From Pelotomaculum_C sp050950345 (GTDB taxonomy: Bacteria; Bacillota; Desulfotomaculia; Desulfotomaculales; Pelotomaculaceae): DNA of 64,000 nucleotides. Position numbers and translations under genes: made by a program. Location: positions 124,001 through 188,000 of the forward strand of contig JBMNHK010000007.1 of assembly GCA_050950345.1 (NCBI GenBank). The letters run 5' to 3'. The notes under the pieces were generated by a model that saw only the letters and a list, made by a program, of their open reading frames with translations, was not told the DNA's origin and made no database searches. Numbering within the stretch: position 1 is the stretch's first letter; every line of letters begins with the position of its first letter. Positions 34,912 through 44,534 of the stretch are shown here, piece by piece.

Positions 34912-35180
34912 CCCCTCCCCCGGGCGTAAAAGCCGTTAAACCGCACTTCAGGTGATAATTATTCAACAGCCTGGACGCCAGTTCCTGCCCCTTTGAGCTA
35001 AAATCACAATACATCTAGCTGCTGATAATTATAAACTGCTTAAAGCTTCTTGGCTCCAGGTTGCTACCAAGTGAAGAGCTTTAAACAGTTACTATTTAAA
35101 TGTATAACTAATAAGGAATTGGGGCATAATAATAGTATAAATCAGTATAAGCCGCCATTATTTATCAACATCAACATTGG
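34912..35180. other. Intergenic region upstream of parA with hairpin
   Basis: Holds a hairpin at 35040-35084 (TTAAAGCT/AGCTTTAA outside, CTTGG/CCAAG inside) that may end the rsmG transcript, and two copies of GATAATTAT (34953, 35023 area). No ORF with a ribosome site was found. Confidence 0.5.
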
Positions 35181-35900
35181 CTACAAAGGCTTTTTTTGCG
35201 GTGCGCCGGCGCGCCTGGGGTATTTGGCGGGGGTGGGAGCTTCCTTTCTGATCAGGAGCAGGTTTCTTTCGTCCCCCAATAAAGGCAATTTAAAGCTCAG
35301 AACCTTCTCCAGAGAACCACCCAGGATTGTCAGCGCATTTGTAGCAGCTTTGATTTCCTCATCTACATTGGGTCCTTTCATAGCGATAAATAAACCGCCT
35401 GATTTTACGGCCGGCAGACAGTATTCAGCCAGTACCGGCAATGCTGCCACCGCCCTTGACAGCACCAGATCATACTGTTCTCTATGGGCTTTGTCCCTGC
35501 CTATATCTTCCGCCCGGGCATGGATAACAACGGTGCCGGCAAGATCAAGGGCAGCCACCACCTCGCGCAGAAACTTCACTTTTTTCTCCAGAGCCTCCAC
35601 CAAAGTCAAGTGGATACCCGGCTGATAGATCTTTACGGGCAGACCGGGAAAACCCGCGCCGGTGCCGATATCCATCACCTTAAACCCATCCTCAACCTTT
35701 ACTCTCCAAAGACAGGTTAAGGAGTCGAGAAAATGCTTAATCGCCGCTTCCCGTTCGTCAGTGATCGCCGTAAGGTTAATACTTTTGTTAGCTTCGATCA
35801 GCAGGCTATAGTATTTTTCTATTTTTAATAACTGGTCTGCGGTCAGGTTAATACCCATTTCCTTTGCCCCTGCCGCCAGTACGTCCTTTAACTCACTCAT
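35181..35900 (-). CDS. rsmG: 16S rRNA (guanine-527 N7)-methyltransferase
   Basis: 239 residues from ATG 35900; a GTG at 35906 overlapping the mnmG stop is the alternative. SAM-binding motif VMDIGTGAGFPGLPVKIY, LVEALEKKVKFLREV and VLSRAVAALPVLAEY match RsmG (GidB). It methylates G527 of 16S rRNA; loss gives low-level streptomycin resistance. Directly follows mnmG. Confidence 0.96.
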   Translation of the reverse strand: MSELKDVLAAGAKEMGINLTADQLLKIEKYYSLLIEANKSINLTAITDEREAAIKHFLDSLTCLWRVKVEDGFKVMDIGTGAGFPGLPVKIYQPGIHLTLVEALEKKVKFLREVVAALDLAGTVVIHARAEDIGRDKAHREQYDLVLSRAVAALPVLAEYCLPAVKSGGLFIAMKGPNVDEEIKAATNALTILGGSLEKVLSFKLPLLGDERNLLLIRKEAPTPAKYPRRAGAPQKKPL

Positions 35901-35902
35901 AA

Positions 35903-37789
35903 TCACTGCGACCTGTACCTGCGTATTCGCTCCAGGTAAATCATCAGTACGGATATATCTGCGGGAGTAACCCCGGCAATTCGACCGGCCTGTCCAATAG
36001 ATGCCGGGCGAATTGCCTCCAGTTTCTCCCTGGCTTCCATTGACAGACCCCGGATTTCTTTGTAGTCGAGATCCTCCGGCAGCTTTTTGTCTTCCAACCG
36101 CCTGAACCGTTCAACCTGTGCCTGTTGTTTTTTAATATAACCATCATACTTAACCTGGATTGCCGCCTGTTCCTTGACCTCCGGCGGCAAAACCGGAGCC
36201 GGCACCGGAAGCAGTAGCATTTGCTCATAACTTACCTCCGGTCGCCGGAGTAAACCAGCCAGGGTAATTCCCTGCTGGGGCAGCGGCGCCGTACCTATGG
36301 TTTTTAGTATGGCTTTAACTTCCTCCGTTACAGGTACGATGGTTTTATTAAGCCTCTCCAACTCCTCTTTTATGAGCTTCTTTTTTTGATCAAATGTTCT
36401 ATATCTCTCCGGCGTGACCAGCCCAATCTGATAACCCTTTTCCGTCAACCTGAGGTCCGCGTTATCATGCCTTAAAATAAGCCTGTATTCTGCTCTGGAA
36501 GTCAGCATGCGGTATGGCTCATCTATTTCCTTGGTCACCAAATCATCGATCATGACTCCAATATAGGCCTCTGAGCGGTCCAGGATAAAGGGCTCCCTTT
36601 CTTTGATATAATGGACGGCGTTGATCCCGGCCACGATCCCCTGGGCAGCAGCCTCTTCATAGCCGGAGGTACCATTTATTTGTCCGGCGGTGAAAAGCCC
36701 GGGTATGGCCTTGGTTTCCAGGGTCAGTTTCAACTGGGTGGGCACGACATAATCATATTCGATAGCATAACCGGGCCTCATTATTTGAACCTTTTCCAGG
36801 CCGGGTATGGTGCGCAGCATGGCTAACTGGACTTCTTCCGGCAAACTGGTGGACATGCCCTGAACATACATTTCCGATGTATTTCTACCCTCAGGTTCAA
36901 TAAAGACCTGGTGTGCCTCTTTATCCGCGAAACGAACTATCTTGGTTTCAATAGAGGGGCAGTAACGCGGACCCTGGCTCTGAATGACTCCTGTATAGAG
37001 GGGGGCCTGGAATAAATTATCCCGGATGATCCGGTGGGTCATTTCGTTAGTATATGTAAGCCAGCAAGGCAACTGCTCTCTTGCCGTAACATCGGAGATA
37101 AAAGAAAAATTACGCAGCTCAGGATCACCCGGCTGCATCACCATGCGGTTAAAATCCAGGGAGTTAGCATCGACCCTGGCCGGAGTTCCGGTTTTAAACC
37201 GGTCTAGCTTTAATCCCAGATCCTTTAAACTGTCGGATAAACCCACAGACGGGAATTGGCCGTTAGGGCCGCCGGGATAAGAATGCTCACCGATAACAAT
37301 ATGTCCCTTAAGATAAGTACCTGTGGTAACCACTACTGCCCTGGCGGTAAAACGCGCCCCTGTACTGGTGACAACCCCGCCTGCCTTACCCTGCTGCACC
37401 AGTATTCTTTCCACCATAGCCTGCTTAAGATCCAGTAAGACTTGTTTTTCCAGGGTTTCTTTCATCTTGCTCTGGTATTCCCGCTTATCCGTTTGCGCTC
37501 TTAGAGCGTGCACGGCAGGCCCTTTACCGGTATTTAAAACCCTCATTTGAAGGGAGGCATGATCGGTATTAAGCCCTATTTGGCCGCCAAGAGCGTCTAC
37601 TTCCCGGACCAAATGCCCTTTCGCCGGACCTCCCACAGATGGGTTACAGGGCATCAGAGCAACATAATCCAGGTTAAGGGTCAGTAACAAGGTATGGCAG
37701 CCCATACGCGCTGCAGCCAGGGCAGCTTCACAACCGGCGTGTCCGGCCCCCACCACAATAACATCATAACTTCCGGCATTGTATTCCAT
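35903..37789 (-). CDS. mnmG: tRNA uridine-5-carboxymethylaminomethyl modification enzyme MnmG (GidA)
   Basis: 628 residues from ATG 37789 (GGCGAGG upstream), the family length. FAD site YDVIVVGAGHAGCEAALAAARMG, GTYLKGHIVIGE, YCPSIETKIVRF and the C-terminal GIRPAS-like segment (EAIRPASIGQAGRIAGVTPADI). With MnmE it installs the cmnm5 group on U34 of several tRNAs. 10 bp after mnmE, so co-expressed. Confidence 0.97.
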   Translation of the reverse strand: MEYNAGSYDVIVVGAGHAGCEAALAAARMGCHTLLLTLNLDYVALMPCNPSVGGPAKGHLVREVDALGGQIGLNTDHASLQMRVLNTGKGPAVHALRAQTDKREYQSKMKETLEKQVLLDLKQAMVERILVQQGKAGGVVTSTGARFTARAVVVTTGTYLKGHIVIGEHSYPGGPNGQFPSVGLSDSLKDLGLKLDRFKTGTPARVDANSLDFNRMVMQPGDPELRNFSFISDVTAREQLPCWLTYTNEMTHRIIRDNLFQAPLYTGVIQSQGPRYCPSIETKIVRFADKEAHQVFIEPEGRNTSEMYVQGMSTSLPEEVQLAMLRTIPGLEKVQIMRPGYAIEYDYVVPTQLKLTLETKAIPGLFTAGQINGTSGYEEAAAQGIVAGINAVHYIKEREPFILDRSEAYIGVMIDDLVTKEIDEPYRMLTSRAEYRLILRHDNADLRLTEKGYQIGLVTPERYRTFDQKKKLIKEELERLNKTIVPVTEEVKAILKTIGTAPLPQQGITLAGLLRRPEVSYEQMLLLPVPAPVLPPEVKEQAAIQVKYDGYIKKQQAQVERFRRLEDKKLPEDLDYKEIRGLSMEAREKLEAIRPASIGQAGRIAGVTPADISVLMIYLERIRRYRSQ

Positions 37790-37799
37790 CTGCCTCGCC

Positions 37800-39179
37800 T
37801 CACTTACCAATACAAAAATCTGCAAATATGCGATCCAATAAATCTTCTGTAGAATTTACTCCCGTTATTTCACCAAGAGCCTCCCAGGCCGAGCGCAGGT
37901 CAATTGACACCATGTCCATCGGCAGCATGGCTCCAATCCCCTCTATGGCATCGGTTAAATGGGAAGCCGCCTTTTCCAGGGCCTGCTTATGCCGAAGATT
38001 TGTAACCAGCACCGTATCATCAGCGGTGATACCACCGCCGAGAACCATAGCTGCAATTCTCTCCTCCAGCTCCTTTATACCTGTACCCTCCCTGGCGGAA
38101 ACAAGGAGTACGGGGCTATCCGGAGCAAGGCTAACAACATCATCTTTCTTGAGGACCAGAGGCTCCACATCCACTTTATTGAGCAGGATGATGGATTTTT
38201 TCTCTGTGATGCTTTTCATAATTGACCGGTCTTCCTCAGTCAAAACCCTGGTGGCGTCCAACACAAGTAAGACCAGGTCGGCCCTTAAGATATTGTCCTT
38301 CGTCCTGGCCACACCGATCTTTTCAACCGTGTCTTCAGTCTCCCGCAGACCTGCGGTATCAATGATTTTCAAAGGGATGCCCTCTACATTAATGATTTCT
38401 TCTATAACATCCCTGGTGGTACCGGGTATCTCCGTAACAATAGCCCTTTCCTCCCGCACCAGGGCGTTTAAAAGAGAAGACTTACCGACATTGGGCTTGC
38501 CGATGATCACGGTACTCAAACCTTCCCGGTAAATCCTGCCGGTTTCAGCTCCTCTAATCAACTGTTGGATTGCCGCCAGCAAGGCTTCACTTTTGGCCAA
38601 TACCTCCGGGCCAACAGTTTCTTCCAGATCCTCTTCCGGAAAATCCACTACCGCCTCCAGCTGCGCCAACAAGCCCAACAAATCCCTCTGCAGTGAGGAT
38701 ATTTTTTCAGAAAGCTCACCTTTTAGCTGGGAAACCGCCAACTTTAGACCGGCCTCTGTCCTGGACCTGATAATATCAATAATCGATTCGGCCTGGGCTA
38801 GATCCAGCCTGCCGTTTAAAAATGCCCGCTTGCTAAATTCCCCGGGGCCGGCTAAACGCGCTCCACAGGCCAAAACCAGCTCCAATACCCGGCGCAAAGG
38901 CACGATCCCGCCATGACAGTTTATTTCCAACACATCTTCCCTGGTGTAGGTATGGGGCCCCCGCATATAACTCAGCAGGACTTCATCCACTACCTGGCCT
39001 GCAGAATCGATAATATGACCGTAATAAAGGCGGTGGCTTCCCCCTTGATGCCAATTTTCGTTTTTTGCTCTAAATATTTTTTTTGCTATAGCCATCGCCT
39101 GCGGTCCGCTTACCCGCACAATACCTATACCACCTTCACCAGGTGGTGTAGCGATAGCTGCAATTGTATCCTCGTACAT
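37800..39179 (-). CDS. mnmE: tRNA modification GTPase MnmE (TrmE)
   Basis: 459 residues: N-terminal tetrahydrofolate-binding domain (DTIAAIATPPGEGGIGIVRVSG), helical domain, and inserted G domain (~220-380) with G1 IGKPNVGKSSLLN, G3 DTAGLRE and G4 NKVD. The C-terminal FCIGK with its cysteine is the catalytic tail of the family. Partner of MnmG. Confidence 0.97.
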   Translation of the reverse strand: MYEDTIAAIATPPGEGGIGIVRVSGPQAMAIAKKIFRAKNENWHQGGSHRLYYGHIIDSAGQVVDEVLLSYMRGPHTYTREDVLEINCHGGIVPLRRVLELVLACGARLAGPGEFSKRAFLNGRLDLAQAESIIDIIRSRTEAGLKLAVSQLKGELSEKISSLQRDLLGLLAQLEAVVDFPEEDLEETVGPEVLAKSEALLAAIQQLIRGAETGRIYREGLSTVIIGKPNVGKSSLLNALVREERAIVTEIPGTTRDVIEEIINVEGIPLKIIDTAGLRETEDTVEKIGVARTKDNILRADLVLLVLDATRVLTEEDRSIMKSITEKKSIILLNKVDVEPLVLKKDDVVSLAPDSPVLLVSAREGTGIKELEERIAAMVLGGGITADDTVLVTNLRHKQALEKAASHLTDAIEGIGAMLPMDMVSIDLRSAWEALGEITGVNSTEDLLDRIFADFCIGK

Positions 39180-39226
39180 GACCTATAACCTTCCCGGCAT
39201 ATTAATTCTATACCCATATTATTTAT

Positions 39227-39257
39227 AAACCCAGCGAGATTTAAGTACGCTGGGTTT
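39227..39257 (-). terminator. Hairpin between jag and mnmE
   Basis: AAACCCAGCG/CGCTGGGTTT, 10-bp perfect stem, 11-nt loop. The following sequence on the minus strand is AT rich but has no long T run; likely a weak terminator of the rpmH-jag operon. Confidence 0.55.
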
Positions 39258-39264
39258 AAAGGTG

Positions 39265-39885
39265 TTATTTTTTTGGCGCTATGATGATCTTTCTGTTTGG
39301 TTCTTCTCCTTCACTGAAGGTGTAAACATCATTCCTACTTTGCAGGACAGTGTGAATGATGCGTCTTTCCTGGGAGTTCATAGGCTCCAGCACTACGTTT
39401 CTGCCTCGCTGCACAGATTTGTTGGCCAGCTTCAAAGCCAGTTTCTGCAGTGTCTCTTCACGTCTTTTGCGGTAGCCTTCTACATCAATGTTTATTTTTT
39501 TGATTACTTCCTGACCCCTATTAACAGCCAGGTTGACAAGATACTGAAGCGAGTCCAGGGTTTCACCCCGTCGACCAATGAGAATGCCCAGATCGTCCCC
39601 TTCAAGGTTAATATTAATTTCATGTTCATTTTCGGTAACTCTTACGCCCACCTGTATACGCATAGCTTTAAAGATCTCTTCCAGCAGCCCAATAGCTTTA
39701 TCTGACATTCCTTCTTTTTTTCTGACCAAAACCCGGGCCATTCTACTACCGAAAATACCGAGTATACCTTTAGAAGGTTCTTCCAATACCTCTATTTCCA
39801 CATCGTCATTGGTTGCATTTAATTCCTTTAAGGCCAAGTTTACGGCTTCATCTACCGTCCTGCCAGTTTTTTCGACTGACTTCAA
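39265..39885 (-). CDS. jag: RNA-binding protein Jag (KhpB/EloR)
   Basis: 206 residues, start TTG 39885 overlapping the yidC stop. Jag_N domain (KSVEKTGRTVDEAVNLALKEL), KH domain around GILIGRRGETLDSLQYLVNL, and R3H at the end (RRIIHTVLQSRNDVYTFSEGEEP). RNA-binding protein linked to cell division and elongation control in Gram-positives. Last gene of rpmH-rnpA-yidD-yidC-jag. Confidence 0.95.
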   Translation of the reverse strand: MKSVEKTGRTVDEAVNLALKELNATNDDVEIEVLEEPSKGILGIFGSRMARVLVRKKEGMSDKAIGLLEEIFKAMRIQVGVRVTENEHEININLEGDDLGILIGRRGETLDSLQYLVNLAVNRGQEVIKKINIDVEGYRKRREETLQKLALKLANKSVQRGRNVVLEPMNSQERRIIHTVLQSRNDVYTFSEGEEPNRKIIIAPKK

Positions 39886-40550
39886 CTGTTTTCGGCCTCC
39901 TTTTTAAAACTCGACATCTGTTTATTAATAAAGTACTGTTGTATTATCCCCACAATATTAAACACCACCCAGTAGAGAGCCAGCCCTGCCGGAACACTGG
40001 CTGATACCCAGGCAATGAAGAGCGGCATGGTATAGAGCATCATTCTTTGCGTAGGCTCGGTTGACATCATTGTCATTTTGGACTGAAAAAAGGTTGTCAC
40101 ACCAGCTAAAAGCGGCAAGATATATAACGAATCTGTGGCGCTCAAATTATGCACCCAGATAAAACTGGCATGAGCTTCATTAATATAAGGAAAATCAAAA
40201 AGTGACCTGTATAGCGCAAATAAAATGGGCATTTGAACCAGTAGAGGCAAACACCCGGATGCCGGGTTGACATTGTTCTCTTTGTACAGATCCATGATCA
40301 TCTGCTGCATTTTTTCCGGGTCTCTGTCTTTCCACTTATCCTGGATTTCCTTAACCTTAGGCTGCAGCTGCTGCATTGCCAACATAGACTTCATCTGTTT
40401 TTTTGTCAGTGGATATAGCACCACTTTAATCAGCACAGTAAGCAAGATAATAGCAATACCATAATTAGCCAAACCAAAGCTGCCCGTTATCTGGTACAAC
40501 CAGTTTAATAACCAGGTCATCCCGTCCACTATGGCATTAAAAATTCCCAA
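39882..40550 (-). CDS. yidC: Membrane protein insertase YidC/SpoIIIJ
   Basis: 222 residues, start TTG 40550, GGAGG 10 nt upstream. Five or so membrane segments of the YidC2 core: YGIAIILLTVLIKVVLYPLTKKQ, NPASGCLPLLVQMPILFALYRSL, and a positively charged tail. The conserved groove arginine is replaced by Lys in the first core helix (LIKVVLYPL). The usual lipoprotein signal of Bacillus YidC is absent, which is common in clostridia. Confidence 0.96.
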   Translation of the reverse strand: MGIFNAIVDGMTWLLNWLYQITGSFGLANYGIAIILLTVLIKVVLYPLTKKQMKSMLAMQQLQPKVKEIQDKWKDRDPEKMQQMIMDLYKENNVNPASGCLPLLVQMPILFALYRSLFDFPYINEAHASFIWVHNLSATDSLYILPLLAGVTTFFQSKMTMMSTEPTQRMMLYTMPLFIAWVSASVPAGLALYWVVFNIVGIIQQYFINKQMSSFKKEAENS

Positions 40551-40592
40551 ATAAAATCTGCCTCCTTAAATTAAGCCCTGCCAAAAAATCTT

Positions 40593-40808
40593 TTAAACCG
40601 GATCATATCCTCCCGGGTGCCAGGGATGACACCTTGAGATTCTTTTTAAAGCCATCCATGAACCTTTTAACGGTCCGTATTTCTCAACTGCCTGCAGGGC
40701 ATAATGGGAGCATGTGGGATAAAATCGGCAGGAAGGCTTTTTTAAAGGTGAAATAAACGTTTGATAAAATCTGATTAACAAGATAATAAAAATGCGCAAC
40801 GGGGTCAA
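40593..40808 (-). CDS. yidD: Membrane protein insertion efficiency factor YidD
   Basis: 71 residues, start TTG 40808. The family core is complete: FYQTFISPLKKPSCRFYPTCSHYALQAV (read from residue 14), three cysteines, and CHPWHPGGYDPV. Assists YidC-dependent insertion. Confidence 0.96.
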   Translation of the reverse strand: MTPLRIFIILLIRFYQTFISPLKKPSCRFYPTCSHYALQAVEKYGPLKGSWMALKRISRCHPWHPGGYDPV

Positions 40809-40820
40809 TCCCTACTTATA

Positions 40821-41144
40821 CTATAGTCTTTGTAAAAGCTTCAACAAGGTCTCCTCAACCTGTCCGTAATTAAGTCCAACGATATTACGCCGCGCCAGTA
40901 AAATGTAGTCATAACCCTCTGGAAACTTATCCCTATTTAAACGACACACTTCTTTAAACAGGCGCTTAATTCTGTTCCTGATCACAGCATTGCCTATTTT
41001 TTTACTCACCGTAAACCCAAAACGGCTTACCGACAGGTTATTGGGCAAATAGTATAAAACCATATTGCGATCTGCTACCGACATACGCTTGTTATAAATT
41101 TTCCTAAAATCATTGTTTTTCTTAATCTTGGTCAGACTTCCCAT
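40821..41144 (-). CDS. rnpA: Ribonuclease P protein component
   Basis: 107 residues with FGFTVSKKIGNAVIRNRIKR, the RNR RNA-binding motif. Supports the RNase P RNA in tRNA 5' maturation. Follows rpmH. Confidence 0.97.
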   Translation of the reverse strand: MGSLTKIKKNNDFRKIYNKRMSVADRNMVLYYLPNNLSVSRFGFTVSKKIGNAVIRNRIKRLFKEVCRLNRDKFPEGYDYILLARRNIVGLNYGQVEETLLKLLQRL

Positions 41145-41236
41145 ATCTTCCTCAAGATATCTTTCCTGCCTTTAAATAGCTTATCCATGCGCCTTCTGTG
41201 CTATACAGTTTGAGAGGCCACTGTGATTTAGCGGCC

Positions 41237-41371
41237 TCACGCGGTTAACCTTTTCCTGCCTTTAATTCTTCTTCTCTTAATCACGTTGCGGCCAGCCTTA
41301 GTAGACATCCGGCTCATAAAGCCATGTACTCTTTTATGCTTACGGCATTTAGGCTGATAAGTACGTTTCAT
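41237..41371 (-). CDS. rpmH: 50S ribosomal protein L34
   Basis: 44 residues from ATG 41371: begins MKRTYQPKCRKHKRVHGF, continues with MSTKAGRNVIKRRRIKGRKRLTA. GGAGGGG precedes it. First gene of the minus-strand operon leaving the origin. Confidence 0.98.
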   Translation of the reverse strand: MKRTYQPKCRKHKRVHGFMSRMSTKAGRNVIKRRRIKGRKRLTA

Positions 41372-41713
41372 AAAACACCCCTCCTTCAGAAACTTAATTA
41401 TACTAGATGGGGAACTCTTTTAAAATAGGCAATATGATAAAATTTATTCAAAAGAGTAATACAAATATTTATATTGGCAATACAATCCAAGTAAGGAATT
41501 TAAATCATTCATATTGACACACCTACAATTATATAATAACCAATTTTCAACGTCAAGAAATACCACTTCATCCACGGCCTTTAGTACAGAAAGAAAAAAA
41601 GCTTGTTGATAACTCTTATAAAATTTGTTATTATTTTGATGCTAGAATCTTCTAAACTTACTTTTCCACAACATGTGCATACCTCTGTGGATTGATTTGT
41701 TAATTTCCTTTGA
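41372..41713. promoter_or_regulatory. oriC part 1: rpmH-dnaA spacer with DnaA boxes
   Basis: AT-rich spacer between divergent rpmH and dnaA. DnaA-box-like 9-mers: TGTTGATAA at 41604 (reverse, one mismatch), TTTTCCACA at 41662 (fits TTWTNCACA), TGTGGATTG at 41686 (reverse, two mismatches). An extended -10 TGCTAGAAT at 41640 could start dnaA. Gene context makes this the origin. Confidence 0.7.
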
Positions 41714-41754
41714 GAACCTTTAAAATACTCTCATTGAGGGATTTTTAAAGGTTC
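41714..41754 (+). promoter_or_regulatory. Strong hairpin in the dnaA leader
   Basis: GAACCTTTAAAA pairs perfectly with TTTTAAAGGTTC (12 bp) around a 17-nt loop, 47 nt before the dnaA start. No T run follows. It may control dnaA mRNA or act as a DNA cruciform at the origin. Confidence 0.5.
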
Positions 41755-41801
41755 ACTTATTAATTAATGAATAAGCAATACATACTGGGAGGGTTTTTTA
41801 G

Positions 41802-43142
41802 TTGACCAAAAATGAATTAAACGATATATGGGAACAAGCCCTCTATATTCTGGAAAAAAAATTAAACAAGCACTCCTTCGATACCTGGATCAAGCCCATC
41901 AAACCACTTAGATATTTCAACAACAGACTTGTCATCGAAACACCCAACAATTTTTCTAAAAGCTGGTTAAGTGAGCGGTATGCTCCTTTGGTCAAAAGTG
42001 TTTTTGAAGATATCTTACAACAAGCTACCGAGGTGCAGTTTGTCATATCTGGTGAAAAGATTGAAGAACATAATTCACCTGCTAAAACAACCAGGCATGA
42101 TTATGAGGAATCAATAGCGACTCATTTTAACCCCAGATACACTTTCGATTCCTTTGTTGTAGGCAACAGCAACCGCTTTGCCCATGCTGCCTGTCTGGCA
42201 GTTGCCGAATTGCCTGCCAAAGCCTACAACCCTTTATTTATTTATGGCGGTGTCGGTCTTGGTAAAACACATCTGATGCACGCCATCGGTCATTACATTT
42301 TGGAGCATAATGATAACAATAAGGTTTCCTATGCATCCTCAGAACAGTTTACCAACGAACTGATCAACGCCATCCGTTTCGACAGAACCGTTGAGTTTAG
42401 AAATAAGTATCGTGGTATGGATGTTCTGCTTGTGGATGACATACAATTTTTAGCCGGCAAAGAGAGTACCCAGGAGGAGTTTTTCCACACATTCAACACC
42501 CTTTATGAAGCTAATAAACAGATCATTATCTCCAGTGACCGGCCACCTAAAGAAATCCCTACCCTGGAGGATCGTTTGCGCTCCCGTTTTGAATGGGGCT
42601 TGATCACAGATATTCAACCTCCTGATCTGGAAACACGTATTGCTATTCTGCGTAAAAAAGCCCAGCAAGAAAACTTATTTATTCCTGACGAGAGCATCTT
42701 CTTTATTGCCGACAACATCAATTCCAACATCCGTGAGCTGGAGGGCGCTTTAATCAGGGTAAAAGCCTACGCCACACTTAACAACAAGGAAATTAACACT
42801 GATTTAGTGGCGGAGATCTTAAAAGATGTAATTCCTACCAAAAAGCCTAAACCGATAACTGCAGAACTTATTCAGAAAGTTGTGGCATCTCATTATAATA
42901 TTCGTATAGAAGATTTTAAGGCCAAGAAACGCACCAAACAGGTAGCCTTCCCCCGGCAGGTAGCCATGTATCTGGTACGGGAGTTGACTGATTTGTCCTT
43001 GCCCAAAATTGGAGAGGCTTTCGGGGGACGCGACCACACGACAGTAATCCATGCCTGTGATAAAATCAATAATGAACTCAATGAAAACTTTGAATTACAG
43101 GACAAAATCAAAGATATTATTGAAAGTATCAAAAAGAATTAA
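41802..43142 (+). CDS. dnaA: Chromosomal replication initiator protein DnaA
   Basis: 446 residues, start TTG 41802 (GGGAGG upstream). Domain I (~1-80, NDIWEQALYILEKKLNKHSFDTWIKP), short linker, AAA+ domain III (~110-320) with YGGVGLGKTHLMHAIGHY and DVLLVDDIQF, and domain IV with the DnaA signature GGRDHTTVIHACDKI. Binds DnaA boxes and opens the origin. Confidence 0.98.
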   Translation: MTKNELNDIWEQALYILEKKLNKHSFDTWIKPIKPLRYFNNRLVIETPNNFSKSWLSERYAPLVKSVFEDILQQATEVQFVISGEKIEEHNSPAKTTRHDYEESIATHFNPRYTFDSFVVGNSNRFAHAACLAVAELPAKAYNPLFIYGGVGLGKTHLMHAIGHYILEHNDNNKVSYASSEQFTNELINAIRFDRTVEFRNKYRGMDVLLVDDIQFLAGKESTQEEFFHTFNTLYEANKQIIISSDRPPKEIPTLEDRLRSRFEWGLITDIQPPDLETRIAILRKKAQQENLFIPDESIFFIADNINSNIRELEGALIRVKAYATLNNKEINTDLVAEILKDVIPTKKPKPITAELIQKVVASHYNIRIEDFKAKKRTKQVAFPRQVAMYLVRELTDLSLPKIGEAFGGRDHTTVIHACDKINNELNENFELQDKIKDIIESIKKN

Positions 43143-43286
43143 CAGGCAGTTTAACAACTGGTTGTTGAATTAGTGGGTTATTAAATAAAAAAACTTTACT
43201 CTGCAAAATTCCCCGGCAACCTTTCCAGGCTAAATCAACATGCTTTTTTTATTACTTTTCTTAGTAATAACGGTTTACTAGGCCTC

Positions 43287-43322
43287 TTATACACATAATA
43301 ACAGTCCCTACTACTACTACTA
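43287..43322 (+). promoter_or_regulatory. oriC part 2: DnaA box plus CTA-triplet (DnaA-trio) unwinding element
   Basis: A consensus DnaA box TTATACACA (43287-43295) is followed 12 nt later by five CTA triplets (43308-43322) and then a long A/T stretch up to dnaN. CTA on this strand is GAT read 3'-5' on the other, the DnaA-trio unit of the Bacillus basal unwinding system. Confidence 0.7.
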
Positions 43323-43380
43323 ACGTTATAATAATAAAAAAGATATAATAGATAATAATAATATTAACGGGTGAAATAAT

Positions 43381-44484
43381 ATGAAAGTTGTTACTGCTAG
43401 AGAACAGCTGTTAAACGCCGTCCAGATTGTGCAGCGGGCTGTTTCGGTCAGAAACCCTATGCCAATCCTTGCGGGGATTAGGCTGGAGGCTGTTGAAGAT
43501 AAAATTTTTCTCACCGCCACCGATCTGGATATGGGCATACGCTGCTCCTTTGGGGCTGAGGTGATTGAACCGGGCGCCTGCGTTCTGCCGGCCAGGTATA
43601 TCAGTGAATTGGTGAGACGCCTGCCTGATTTACCTGTTCTGATTAACGCCGAGCAGGACAGCAGCAGTGTTACAATTCAATACGGTCAATCAGAAACCAG
43701 TATCAACGGGTATCCTGCGGAAGAATTCCCTGATTTTCCAATACCTACAAGTCCGCTGGTTTTTGATTTACCTATAGAAGTGCTGCGGGGCATTGTGCGA
43801 CAAGTAGTTTTTGCTGCTGCCAACAACGAAAATAGACCGGTTTTTAACGGAGTTTTTTTTGAGCTTGTTGATGGAAACCTGCAAGTAATAGCTACAGATA
43901 CCTACCGGCTTGCCTGGCGCAAACTGGCCCTGGAAAATTATGAGCAAGCACTGAACATAATCATTCCGGCAAAAACACTTACGGAATTGATTAAGATTAT
44001 AGAACCTGAAAAAACTGTTAATATTACTGTTACACCTAACCAGATTCTCTTTAAAACAGAGGATACCTGGCTTATTTCCCGCCTGATTGAAGGACAGTTT
44101 CCCAATTATAAACAGGTTATTCCGCAGGAATATTATACCAGGGTGCGCCTTAAAACCAGGGAATTGGTGGAAGCTACGGAAAGAGCTTCCCTTTTGACGG
44201 ATGACAACTTGCCAATTATTAAAATCAGCCTTGAACAAAACATCCTGGTGGTTTCAGTTAATAACGAAGCCGGTCGGGTTTACGAGGAGATACCGGTCTT
44301 TCAGGAAGGAGAATCTTTTCAAGTAGCTTTTAATGCACGTTACCTGAACGATGCTTTAAAAGCCGTTGGTTCTGAAGAAATACATCTGGAGTTTACAGGC
44401 CCATTAAGCCCCGGCGTAATTAAGCCGGTGGGGGATCAAGATTATCTGTCGCTATTGCTGCCTGTTCGCTTGCGAGGAGTATAG
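43381..44484 (+). CDS. dnaN: DNA polymerase III beta subunit (sliding clamp)
   Basis: 367 residues, start ATG 43381. Three-domain clamp; VVTAREQLLNAVQIVQRAVSVRNPMPIL at the N-terminus (read from residue 3), YPAEEFPDFP, ATDTYRLAWRK, and the C-terminal LLPVRL that is typical of DnaN. Follows dnaA with the unwinding element between them. Confidence 0.98.
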   Translation: MKVVTAREQLLNAVQIVQRAVSVRNPMPILAGIRLEAVEDKIFLTATDLDMGIRCSFGAEVIEPGACVLPARYISELVRRLPDLPVLINAEQDSSSVTIQYGQSETSINGYPAEEFPDFPIPTSPLVFDLPIEVLRGIVRQVVFAAANNENRPVFNGVFFELVDGNLQVIATDTYRLAWRKLALENYEQALNIIIPAKTLTELIKIIEPEKTVNITVTPNQILFKTEDTWLISRLIEGQFPNYKQVIPQEYYTRVRLKTRELVEATERASLLTDDNLPIIKISLEQNILVVSVNNEAGRVYEEIPVFQEGESFQVAFNARYLNDALKAVGSEEIHLEFTGPLSPGVIKPVGDQDYLSLLLPVRLRGV

Positions 44485-44534
44485 TTTTGTGCCTATGAAT
44501 GATGCCTTTTCTCTTGTTGGGAGTTGTTGGTTTC

